DNA from: CALBPI01 sp039033695
GTDB lineage: Bacteria; Pseudomonadota; Gammaproteobacteria; Steroidobacterales; Woeseiaceae
Assembly: GCA_039033695.1 (NCBI GenBank)
Contig: JBCCCC010000056.1
Location: 1 to 19,958 of the forward strand
DNA length: 19,958 nucleotides
Direction: 5' to 3'
Shown in pieces: positions 1 through 7,017 of the stretch. The notes below the pieces were generated by a model. That model saw nothing but the letters and a program-made list of their open reading frames with translations, did no database searches and was not told where the DNA came from. A program made the translations under genes and the position numbers. How positions within the stretch are numbered: the stretch's first letter is position 1; each line of letters begins with the position of its first letter.

Positions 1-227
1 CAGACGACGCGGTTGCGATGCTGCAGATCCGCGAGTTGCAGCAACTGCTCCGGCCGCATCGTGGTGGCGGTTGTGAGGTCAGTGTGGATTACCGGGTCGA
101 CGATGCGCTTGCTCGTATCGCGTTTGGACCTACGTGGCGAATCAAGGTTAATCGCGCCGTGCGCGATGGACTCGAAGACATGTTCGGTACCAAAGCGCTG
201 AAGATCGCGTTTGCGCCGGAACGCTAG
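1..227 (+). CDS. dnaE: DNA polymerase III alpha subunit, C-terminal end (partial)
   Basis: Only the last 74 codons lie in the window, reading in frame from base 3 to the TAG at 225-227. The visible protein resembles the extreme C-terminal domain of replicative DNA polymerase III alpha: a run ending GGGCEVSVDYRVDDA, then FGPTWRIKVNRAVRDGLEDMFG, here quoted only as the landmarks FGPTWRIKV and DGLEDMFG. In the family this region lies beyond the OB fold and contacts the clamp loader tau subunit. The catalytic PHP and polymerase domains are upstream, outside the window. The identification rests partly on context, since dnaE directly followed by accA is the conserved order in gammaproteobacteria. 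The gap to accA is 86 bases. Confidence 0.8.
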   Translation, partial: DDAVAMLQIRELQQLLRPHRGGGCEVSVDYRVDDALARIAFGPTWRIKVNRAVRDGLEDMFGTKALKIAFAPER

Positions 228-313
228 TCGATCAAACTCGGTTTCGGGCTCAGCATGCCAGCGCGGGCCCGCGTGTGCTAAATTGCGCTTATCAGACGTG
301 TGGACAACACCTT

Positions 314-1273
314 ATGGATCTTAAGTTTCTTGATTTTGAGCAACCGATCGCTGAGTTGGAAGCGAAGATCGACGGATTGCGTTATGTCGGCGACGATTCG
401 CAAGTCAATATTGCCGAAGAAATCGACCGGCTGACCAAGAAAAATCAGTCTCTGACCAAATCCATTTTTTCGAACCTCAGTGCCTGGCAAGTCGCTCAGG
501 TGGCACGCCATCCGATGCGGCCTTATACGCTCGACTACGTCGCCGATGTGTTTGATGATTTTCAGGAGCTGCATGGTGATCGTATGTATGCCGATGACTA
601 CGCCATCATTGGCGGTATGGCACGCATCGAGGGCTTGCCGGTCATGTTGATTGGTCACCAGAAAGGGCGCGATACCAAAGAGCGCGTGCGGCGCAACTAT
701 GGAATGCCGCGCCCGGAGGGCTACCGCAAGGCACAACGTTTGATGCAAATGGCGGAGAAATTCTCGATGCCGGTGGTCACGCTGATTGATACACCGGGGG
801 CTTACCCGGGCATTGGCGCCGAAGAACGCGGTCAGTCCGAAGCGATCGCGCGCAGCCTGGCGATCATGGCGCGGTTGCGCACGCCCATCGTCAGCGTGGT
901 TATTGGCGAGGGTGGTTCGGGCGGCGCATTGGCCATCGGGGTGGCAGATCGTTTGTTGATGTTGCAATACGCGGTGTATTCCGTGATTTCGCCGGAAGGT
1001 TGTGCGTCAATCCTCTGGAAGAGCGCGGAGAAGGCTGCGGAAGCTGCCGACGCAATGCGCATCACCGCCGATCAGTTGAAGGAGTTTGGCCTGATCGACG
1101 ATGTGCTGGAGGAGCCGCTTGGCGGGGCGCATCGCAATGCTGATGAGACTGCGCAGACCCTCAAGAATGCGTTGTTGTCGAATCTCAAGGCGCTCGGCCA
1201 GTTGTCACTTGATGATCTGCTGGCGCAACGCGCTGCCAAGATCGCTGCGTTTGGTGAGTTCCGCGACGGCTGA
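314..1273 (+). CDS. accA: Acetyl-CoA carboxylase carboxyltransferase subunit alpha
   Basis: AccA pairs with AccD to form the carboxyltransferase that moves the carboxyl group from biotin on AccB to acetyl-CoA, giving malonyl-CoA for fatty acid synthesis. The protein is 319 residues, the same length as the E. coli enzyme, and begins MDLKFLDFEQPIAELEAKID, which matches the family N-terminus. An upstream TTG-type extension to 275 is open but is not conserved, so the ATG at 314 is preferred. Crotonase-fold landmarks are ELHGDR (85-90), DTPGAYPG (159-166) and the glycine-rich GEGGSGGALA (198-207), which forms an oxyanion-type site. The Shine-Dalgarno is weak. A TGCTAAATT sequence at 276-284 could serve as an extended -10 but has no good -35. 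The stop TGA shares its final A with the start of tilS (TGATG), which suggests translational coupling. Confidence 0.97.
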   Translation: MDLKFLDFEQPIAELEAKIDGLRYVGDDSQVNIAEEIDRLTKKNQSLTKSIFSNLSAWQVAQVARHPMRPYTLDYVADVFDDFQELHGDRMYADDYAIIGGMARIEGLPVMLIGHQKGRDTKERVRRNYGMPRPEGYRKAQRLMQMAEKFSMPVVTLIDTPGAYPGIGAEERGQSEAIARSLAIMARLRTPIVSVVIGEGGSGGALAIGVADRLLMLQYAVYSVISPEGCASILWKSAEKAAEAADAMRITADQLKEFGLIDDVLEEPLGGAHRNADETAQTLKNALLSNLKALGQLSLDDLLAQRAAKIAAFGEFRDG

Positions 1274-2574
1274 TGGCGCTCGCCGCAGCGAAGATAGTCG
1301 CATCGATTGAAGCGGTGCGCGACAAACTCGGATTAGGCGGCGACTGCGTGATTGCGTATAGCGGCGGCCTAGACTCAACCGTATTGATGCATCTGCTGGC
1401 GCGCGACGGTCGTCTGCCTTTGCGCGCGCTCCACATAGACCACGGCTTGCAAGAGGAGCCGGCGTGGCAGCGGCACGTGAAGCGTGCGACGGACGCGCTG
1501 GGGCTGCCGTGCCGAGTGGTGTCACTGCAGCTCAAACCGGGGGCGGGCGATAGCATTGAGGCGTTGGCGCGCGATGCGCGTTATGCGGCGTTCGCAGCGG
1601 ACCTGCAGGCGGGCGATCTGTTGTTACTCGCTCAGCATCGCGATGATCAGGCGGAGACGCTTCTCCTGCAACTGCTGCGCGGTGCAGGTCCGCACGGTCT
1701 GTCAGCGATGCCGCGTCTCGCAGCGCTGGGGCCGGGTTATGCACTACGGCCTTTGCTCGATGTATCGGTGGATCAGTTGCGTGATTATGCGCGTGTCCAA
1801 GGGCTTAGCTGGTTTGATGACCCGAGCAACGCGGACGAGCGCTTTGACCGCAACTACTTGCGCCACCGCGTATTGCCAGCGATGCGCGAGCGCTGGCCTG
1901 CGTTCGGCAAGACACTGGCAAGGGCAGCCCATCACCAGTCAGCCGCGGCCAGTGTGCTCGACCAGCAAGCCGCCGCCGATGCGCGTTCGATCCGCGCGCG
2001 GGGCGGTCAGTTAGTGATCTCTCGATTACAAATGTTGACCACAGCGCGGCAGCGGAACGTCTTACGCTTTGTGTTGCGTGCCCGAGGCTTGGCCGTGCCT
2101 TCTGATCGCCGTCTCGGCGCGGTTTTGGCGCTGTGCCAATCACCTGCGGGTCGCGGACAGGTGGCCTGGGCTGACGTTGTCATGCGCCGATATCGTGATG
2201 CGCTGTTTTTCACGCAGGGGCGGCTCGAAGAACCCGATACCGCATTTGAGGTCGCGCTCCGTTTGGGCGCGTCAATTGAACTACCCTGCGGGCTCGGTAC
2301 GCTGAAGCTCGCGGGATCCAAAGTAGCCGGTCATGAGCCCCCTGTGTTGTCGGTGCGTTTCCGTCGAGGTGGCGAGCGCGCCCGACTTGCCGCGCGCGGG
2401 CACTCGCAACCGTTGGCGCAGTGGTTTCAGGAGCAGGGCGTCCCACCATGGGAGCGCAGCCGAGTGCCCTTGGCCTTTTGGCAAGGCGACTTGGTGGGTA
2501 TTGGTGACACGTTGGTCACGGCGCAGGACGGCATGTTTGGTTCGGTCAGGCTCGTCTGGGAGCGGCCCACGTAA
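1273..2574 (+). CDS. tilS: tRNA(Ile)-lysidine synthase
   Basis: TilS modifies C34 of the CAU-anticodon tRNA(Ile) to lysidine using ATP and lysine, so that the tRNA reads AUA and is charged with isoleucine. The gene is usually essential. The 433-residue product has the PP-loop ATP site SGGLDST at 30-36, HIDHGLQ at 54-60 and HRDDQAET at 122-129, the family's signature motifs of the N-type pyrophosphatase fold. The C-terminal part ends with a block containing PPWERSRVPLAFWQGDLVGI, typical of the TilS C-terminal domain. Length agrees with E. coli TilS (432). It overlaps accA by one base. In E. coli accA and tilS are neighbours separated by ldcC, which is absent here. A hairpin with a T-rich tail lies about 100 bases beyond its stop. 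Confidence 0.96.
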   Translation: MALAAAKIVASIEAVRDKLGLGGDCVIAYSGGLDSTVLMHLLARDGRLPLRALHIDHGLQEEPAWQRHVKRATDALGLPCRVVSLQLKPGAGDSIEALARDARYAAFAADLQAGDLLLLAQHRDDQAETLLLQLLRGAGPHGLSAMPRLAALGPGYALRPLLDVSVDQLRDYARVQGLSWFDDPSNADERFDRNYLRHRVLPAMRERWPAFGKTLARAAHHQSAAASVLDQQAAADARSIRARGGQLVISRLQMLTTARQRNVLRFVLRARGLAVPSDRRLGAVLALCQSPAGRGQVAWADVVMRRYRDALFFTQGRLEEPDTAFEVALRLGASIELPCGLGTLKLAGSKVAGHEPPVLSVRFRRGGERARLAARGHSQPLAQWFQEQGVPPWERSRVPLAFWQGDLVGIGDTLVTAQDGMFGSVRLVWERPT

Positions 2575-2609
2575 GGGCCTGAACGCGCCAGAATCGTGCC
2601 GCAGCGCAA

Positions 2610-2638
2610 TTGTGAATTGGCGGGCCATCTGGTATCTT
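2610..2638 (+). promoter_or_regulatory. Candidate sigma-70 promoter for pyrG
   Basis: TTGTGA (2610-2615) and TATCTT (2633-2638) are separated by exactly 17 bases, and the -10 hexamer is preceded by TG one base upstream (TGGTATCTT), making an extended -10. The match to consensus is moderate (four of six at each box). Its position, after tilS and about 165 bases before the pyrG start, would place the whole inverted repeat at 2675-2770 inside the pyrG leader. Not verified by any transcript data. Confidence 0.4.
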
Positions 2639-2674
2639 TTCATTCCGTCTCTACAGCGCATTTTTAGGCGTCCG

Positions 2675-2778
2675 AGGGCCGGAGTAAAGGCTTGAGCCAG
2701 CCATTGTCGTTGTCGCTTCCGGCGGCCACCGACACTTGCTGATGCAGATTCGAACCTTTACTCCGGCCCTTTGTTTTT
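2675..2778 (+). terminator. Long-loop hairpin with T-tract: tilS terminator or pyrG attenuator
   Basis: AGGGCCGGAGTAAAGG at 2675-2690 is perfectly complementary, inverted, to CCTTTACTCCGGCCCT at 2755-2770. The 16-bp stem has a 64-base loop, and the sequence TTTGTTTTT follows at 2770-2778. A stable stem with a U-rich tail is the form of an intrinsic terminator, although the loop is far longer than usual. A candidate promoter lies upstream at 2610-2638 and pyrG starts 22 bases after the tract, so the structure would act on pyrG transcripts as an attenuator as well as on read-through from tilS. The segment GCCGGA (2678-2683) in the left arm could alternatively pair with TCCGGC (2718-2723) inside the loop, which would compete with the terminator. 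Confidence 0.6.
2692..2742 (+). CDS. Possible 16-residue leader peptide upstream of pyrG
   Basis: A TTG codon at 2692 is preceded at seven bases by GGAG (2681-2684), a good Shine-Dalgarno that lies within the left arm of the inverted repeat. The reading frame encodes MSQPLSLSLPAATDTC and stops at TGA 2740-2742, 12 bases before the right arm begins. This geometry resembles leader ORFs in attenuated operons, where ribosome position decides whether a terminator forms. The peptide has no run of a single regulatory amino acid, although four of the 16 residues are leucine codons and three are serine. This is inference from layout only and the ORF may be chance. Confidence 0.2.
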   Translation: MSQPLSLSLPAATDTC

Positions 2779-2800
2779 CCGGTTTTTGCAGGCGGCTCGA

Positions 2801-4453
2801 ATGACTTCATACGTATTTATCACTGGCGGCGTGGTTTCATCGCTCGGCAAAGGCATCACTTCTGCCTGTCTTGCTGCCATTCTGGAGTCGCGCGGCGTCT
2901 CCATCAGCATGATGAAGCTTGACCCCTACATTAACGTTGATCCGGGTACGATGAGTCCGTTTCAGCATGGCGAAGTGTTTGTCACCGATGATGGCTCCGA
3001 GACCGATCTCGACCTCGGACACTATGAACGTTTTGTGCGCATAACCACGGGGCAACACAGTAACTTCACGACTGGACGAATCTACGAGACCGTGATTGCC
3101 AGGGAACGGCGCGGCGATTACCTCGGCGCCACCGTGCAAGTGATCCCGCACGTGACAGATGAGATGAAGCAGTCGATTCGTCGCGGCGCCGGCGATGCGG
3201 ATGTCTGCTTTGTCGAAATCGGGGGTACGGTTGGTGACATTGAGTCGCTGCCATTTCTCGAGGCGATCCGTCAGATGGGCGTCGAGCTGGGTCGCGAGCG
3301 CGTCGCTTATGTGCATCTGACCCTGGTGCCCTACATCGCCACGTCATCAGAAATCAAAACCAAGCCGACGCAGCACTCAGTCAAGGAGCTGCGCTCTATT
3401 GGTATTCAGCCCGATATTCTGGTGTGTCGTTCAGAATTGCCGCTGCCGGATGAACATCGGCGCAAGATCGCGTTGTTCACTAACGTGCAGGAGAACGCTG
3501 TCATTTCCGCCTACGACGTGGATGACCTGTACAAGATACCGGCGGTACTGCACGAGCAGGGGTTTGACGAAATCATTTGCCGCCAGCTCCGCCTGGATGT
3601 GCCGAAGGCTGATTTGTCGGAATGGCAGGCGGTGGTTGATGCGAAGGTCAATCCGGATGGCGAGGTCAACATTGTCATGGTTGGCAAGTATGTCGATTTT
3701 CGCGATTCCTATATTTCGTTGGCCGAGGCGCTGTTGCATGCGGGACTGCATACCCGCACACGGGTCAATATCCACTACGTCGAGTCGCAGGATGTCGAGC
3801 AGAACGGTGTGAATCAGCTGCGCCAGTATGATGCGATTCTTGTACCCGGCGGTTTTGGGGATCGTGGGATCGAGGGCAAGATTGAAGCGGTTCGCTACGC
3901 CAGAGAGAACGGCGTGCCGTACCTTGGGATATGCCTGGGCATGCAGCTTGCGGTGATCGAGTTCGCTCGTAACGTGGCCGGCTTGGAAGGTGCGCAAAGT
4001 ACCGAGTTCAATGCTGATACGCCGCACCCCGTGGTGGGTCTTATTACTGAATGGCGGACGCTGGAGGGTGTTACTGAGCTGCGCAGTGAAGCGTCCGACC
4101 TTGGCGGTACCATGCGTTTGGGCGCACAGCAGATTCACTTGCAGGATGGTAGTAAGGTGCATGAGTTATACGGCAAGCCAGAGATCCGTGAGCGCCACCG
4201 ACATCGATATGAAGTTAACAATACCTATCGAGACAGGCTATCTGCGGCTGGACTGACATTCTCGGGTCTCTCCGACGACGATCTGGTCGAGATGATTGAA
4301 TTGGAAGATCATCCGTGGTTCGTGGCCAGTCAGTTTCACCCGGAGTTTACGTCCAATCCGCGCGACGGCCATCCGTTGTTTAGTGGCTTCATTCGCGCCG
4401 CGCGCGAGTATGCCGAGCGCGAGGCTGTCAGCAAGAAACAGGTGCACGCATGA
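2801..4453 (+). CDS. pyrG: CTP synthase (glutamine-hydrolysing)
   Basis: PyrG aminates UTP to CTP with ATP and glutamine, the last step of pyrimidine nucleotide synthesis. The 550-residue protein has the N-terminal synthetase domain with GGVVSSLGKG (9-18) and KLDPYINVDPGTMSP (39-53), and the C-terminal class I glutamine amidotransferase domain with nucleophile Cys378 in GICLGMQ, and His513 and Glu515 in QFHPE. These correspond to the E. coli triad, and the length fits (E. coli 545). An upstream TTG at 2771 is open but falls inside the hairpin tail. The ATG at 2801 gives the conserved start MTSYVFITGG and has AGGCGG at 2790-2795. The stop overlaps kdsA by four bases (ATGA), so the two are probably co-translated. 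CTP made here also feeds CMP-KDO formation, which fits the kdsA neighbour. Confidence 0.98.
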   Translation: MTSYVFITGGVVSSLGKGITSACLAAILESRGVSISMMKLDPYINVDPGTMSPFQHGEVFVTDDGSETDLDLGHYERFVRITTGQHSNFTTGRIYETVIARERRGDYLGATVQVIPHVTDEMKQSIRRGAGDADVCFVEIGGTVGDIESLPFLEAIRQMGVELGRERVAYVHLTLVPYIATSSEIKTKPTQHSVKELRSIGIQPDILVCRSELPLPDEHRRKIALFTNVQENAVISAYDVDDLYKIPAVLHEQGFDEIICRQLRLDVPKADLSEWQAVVDAKVNPDGEVNIVMVGKYVDFRDSYISLAEALLHAGLHTRTRVNIHYVESQDVEQNGVNQLRQYDAILVPGGFGDRGIEGKIEAVRYARENGVPYLGICLGMQLAVIEFARNVAGLEGAQSTEFNADTPHPVVGLITEWRTLEGVTELRSEASDLGGTMRLGAQQIHLQDGSKVHELYGKPEIRERHRHRYEVNNTYRDRLSAAGLTFSGLSDDDLVEMIELEDHPWFVASQFHPEFTSNPRDGHPLFSGFIRAAREYAEREAVSKKQVHA

Positions 4454-5292
4454 AGATTGGCAATATCTGCATCGGTCTGGATCAGCCGTTCTTCTTGATC
4501 GCCGGCAATTGTGTCGTCGAGGATGAGGCAACGACCATGGAGACTGCCGGTCGTCTTCAGCAGATGTGCGAAGAGCTTGGCATCGGACTGATTTACAAGT
4601 CGTCGTTCGATAAGGCCAATCGTAGCTCGGCGGGCAGTTTCCGCGGGCCCGGTATGGAGCAAGGACTCAAGATTTTGGCTGCTGTGCGTGAACAGCTCGG
4701 CTTACCAATTTTGACGGATGTTCATGAGGACACACCATTTGACGAGGTCGCCAGCGTCGTCGACGTGATGCAGACCCCCGCATTCTTGTGTCGTCAGACC
4801 AACTTCATTCTGGAGGTTGCGCGTCAGGGCATCGCCGTGAATATCAAGAAAGGTCAGTTTTTGTCGCCATGGGAGATGGATAATGTTGTCGACAAGGCGC
4901 GCTCCACAGGCAATGAGAACATCATGGTGTGCGAGCGGGGATTCAGCTTTGGTTATAACAATCTGATCTCCGATATGCGCTCACTGGCCGTAATGCGTCG
5001 TACCGGCGCTCCGGTCGTGTTCGACGCGACCCATTCCGTGCAGCTTCCCGGCGGCAAAGGCACTGCGTCGGGCGGCCAGCGCGAGTTTGTACCGGTGCTT
5101 GCGCGCGCGGCCGTCGCGGTCGGTGTGGCAGGTGTCTTTATGGAGACACATCCGAATCCTGAGAAGGCGCTTTCGGACGGTCCGAATGCATGGCCACTTG
5201 ATGAGATGCGCAGTTTGCTCGAAACACTCAAGTCCATTGACCAAACGGTTAAATCGACGCCCTTTAACGAAGCCGCCTACGGGCTTGGCTAG
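4450..5292 (+). CDS. kdsA: 3-deoxy-8-phosphooctulonate (KDO-8-phosphate) synthase
   Basis: KdsA condenses phosphoenolpyruvate with arabinose-5-phosphate to KDO-8-phosphate for the lipopolysaccharide inner core, showing a Gram-negative cell. The 280-residue protein carries the family landmarks KSSFDKANRSS, FRGPGMEQGL, NIKKGQFLSPWEM, DATHSVQLPGG and METHPNPEKALSDGP. In the first strand the motif reads IAGNCVVED with Cys21 at the position where metal-dependent (class II) enzymes have their metal-binding cysteine and E. coli has asparagine. The later loop reads SDGP rather than the CDGP of E. coli. Both features predict the metal-dependent class. The gene starts inside the pyrG stop (4-bp overlap) and eno follows after 24 bases. 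Confidence 0.97.
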   Translation: MKIGNICIGLDQPFFLIAGNCVVEDEATTMETAGRLQQMCEELGIGLIYKSSFDKANRSSAGSFRGPGMEQGLKILAAVREQLGLPILTDVHEDTPFDEVASVVDVMQTPAFLCRQTNFILEVARQGIAVNIKKGQFLSPWEMDNVVDKARSTGNENIMVCERGFSFGYNNLISDMRSLAVMRRTGAPVVFDATHSVQLPGGKGTASGGQREFVPVLARAAVAVGVAGVFMETHPNPEKALSDGPNAWPLDEMRSLLETLKSIDQTVKSTPFNEAAYGLG

Positions 5293-5316
5293 ATGACACG
5301 CGACGGAATACCTGAC

Positions 5317-6609
5317 ATGAATGGCACAACAATAAAATTTATCGCCGCGCGCGAGATTCTTGACTCTCGCGGCAACCCGACCGTCGAGGCGGAAGTCTGG
5401 CTTGGGGATGGCAGTCACGCGCGCGCTGGCGTGCCTTCCGGCGCGTCAACCGGCTCGCGCGAGGCTGTCGAATTGCGAGACGGCGATTCGGGCCGTTACC
5501 TTGGTAAAGGCGTCACCAAGGCCGTCGCCAACGTCAACGGTGAATTGCGCGACGCGCTGGTAGGTCAGGACGCCGCCGATCAGCAGGCAATAGACCAGCT
5601 GATGCGGGACTTGGATGGTACCGAGAATAAATCGCGACTCGGCGCCAATGCGCTGTTGGCCATTTCACTCGCGGCCGCGAAGGCAACCGCCGTTAGCCGC
5701 AAGCTGCCGCTTTTTGCGACGCTGGGGGACAGTGTGGCGATGCCCGTCCCGATGATGAATATCATCAATGGCGGCGCGCATGCTGATAACAGCGTGGATA
5801 TTCAGGAGTTCATGGTGTTGCCCGTTGGCGCGCCAAGTTTCCGTGAGGCGCTGCGCTGCGGTGCCGAGATTTTCCATGCGCTCAAGAAGGTGTTGGCCAG
5901 TCGCGGTTTGAACACAGCGGTCGGTGATGAAGGCGGCTTTGCGCCGGACTTGCCCTCCAATCGCAGTGCGCTGGAGACCATCATGGAGGCGATTTCGGCC
6001 GCAGGCTACAGTGCAGGTAACGATGTGTTGCTCGGGCTCGATGTGGCCAGTTCGGAGTTTTATAGGGATGGCGTCTATTCGCTGGCCTCAGAGGGCCGGG
6101 ACTTTGACGCTGCAGGTTTCACCGACTATCTCGCCTCGCTGGTTGACGAGTTTCCGATCATCACGATTGAGGATGGCATGGACGAGAGCGACTGGGCAGG
6201 CTGGAAGTTGCTAACGGACAAATTGGCAGACCGGGTGCAATTGGTCGGCGATGATCTGTTCGTGACCAATACCCGAATTTTAGCCCGCGGCATTGATGAA
6301 GGCATTGGCAACTCGATTCTCATCAAGCCAAATCAAATTGGCACACTCACAGAGACCCTCGCCGCGATCGACATGGCGATAGATGCCGGATTTACGGCTG
6401 TGGTGTCACACCGTTCCGGTGAGACGGCAGACGCGACCATCGCCGATATCGCCGTTGGCACACGCGCGACACAGATCAAAACGGGGTCTTTGTCGCGTTC
6501 TGACCGCATTTCAAAGTACAATCAACTTTTGCGTATTGAAGAGTTGCTCGGCGAGAAGGCAACCTTTGATGCGAGTACCGCCTTCCCGGCATCGATTGCA
6601 ACGGCATAA
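5317..6609 (+). CDS. eno: Enolase (phosphopyruvate hydratase)
   Basis: Enolase interconverts 2-phosphoglycerate and phosphoenolpyruvate in glycolysis. In E. coli it is also a degradosome component. The 430-residue product (E. coli 432) has the mobile loop SGASTGS (41-47), MMNIINGGAHADN, GDEGGFAP with proton-donor Glu205, the metal site SIEDGMDE-like segment TIEDGMDESDW, LVGDDLFVTN, catalytic Lys337 in ILIKPNQIGT, and the C-terminal SHRSGET. The ATG at 5293 directly after kdsA is in frame, but the conserved N-terminus begins at 5317 (MNGTTIKFIAAREILDSRGN) with GGA upstream. It also makes the phosphoenolpyruvate used by KdsA, so adjacency to kdsA is metabolically sensible. ftsB follows after 31 bases, as in many gammaproteobacteria. 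Confidence 0.98.
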   Translation: MNGTTIKFIAAREILDSRGNPTVEAEVWLGDGSHARAGVPSGASTGSREAVELRDGDSGRYLGKGVTKAVANVNGELRDALVGQDAADQQAIDQLMRDLDGTENKSRLGANALLAISLAAAKATAVSRKLPLFATLGDSVAMPVPMMNIINGGAHADNSVDIQEFMVLPVGAPSFREALRCGAEIFHALKKVLASRGLNTAVGDEGGFAPDLPSNRSALETIMEAISAAGYSAGNDVLLGLDVASSEFYRDGVYSLASEGRDFDAAGFTDYLASLVDEFPIITIEDGMDESDWAGWKLLTDKLADRVQLVGDDLFVTNTRILARGIDEGIGNSILIKPNQIGTLTETLAAIDMAIDAGFTAVVSHRSGETADATIADIAVGTRATQIKTGSLSRSDRISKYNQLLRIEELLGEKATFDASTAFPASIATA

Positions 6610-6640
6610 GTGCGACCGGGCTGGCGACGAGGGGCATAGC

Positions 6641-6976
6641 ATGGCAGGCGATAAACGGCCGTCGCAAAACACGAGACCGTCTGTAAACACCGCATTTGTT
6701 GTGTTTGCAGCGCTGCTGTGTCTGACGGTTGCGCAACTGCTGTTGGCGCCCGGTGGTGTCCGCAAGACGCGCGCTTTGGAAGCGGCGGTACAAGAAACCC
6801 GGCTCGAAATAGCAGCGCTCGAGCGGCGTAATGCGGCTCTGGCAGGTGAGGTGCACAATCTCAAACATGGGTTGGAGGCTGCCGAGGAGCGCGCGCGCGC
6901 TGATCTTGGCATGATCGGCAAGAACGAATCGTTCTACCAGATTGTAGGTAGTGACGAGGCTACGGCCGGCGAGTAG
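6641..6976 (+). CDS. ftsB: Cell division protein FtsB
   Basis: FtsB is a bitopic inner-membrane protein that forms the FtsQLB complex and helps activate septal peptidoglycan synthesis. The 111-residue product has a short basic cytoplasmic tail, one membrane segment at about 17-37 (NTAFVVFAALLCLTVAQLLL), then a periplasmic heptad-like coiled coil rich in Ala, Leu and Glu (about 44-76). The conserved block AAEERARADLGMIGKNESFYQIV aligns with E. coli ALEERARNELSM...ETFYRLV and clinches the family, here quoted as landmarks EERAR and ESFY. The Shine-Dalgarno GAGGGG lies about ten bases before the ATG. The N-terminal tail is longer than in E. coli. In E. coli ispD and ispF come next, but here truD follows after 41 bases. 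Confidence 0.92.
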   Translation: MAGDKRPSQNTRPSVNTAFVVFAALLCLTVAQLLLAPGGVRKTRALEAAVQETRLEIAALERRNAALAGEVHNLKHGLEAAEERARADLGMIGKNESFYQIVGSDEATAGE

Positions 6977-7017
6977 TCGTCGCGCGCCGTCGAGATGTCG
7001 GCGTGCCAACCCCACCG

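Noticed and set aside
278..967. Open frame of 229 codons on the minus strand opposite accA
   Set aside because: Shadow of accA. Composition is skewed to His, Arg and Gln and no domain is visible.
3431..4162. Open frame of 243 codons on the minus strand opposite pyrG
   Set aside because: Antisense shadow of the conserved pyrG amidotransferase region, with no start signal or family resemblance.
6383..6640. Open extension upstream of the ftsB ATG
   Set aside because: It overlaps the enolase C-terminus in another frame. The conserved membrane-anchor start is the ATG at 6641 with its own Shine-Dalgarno.
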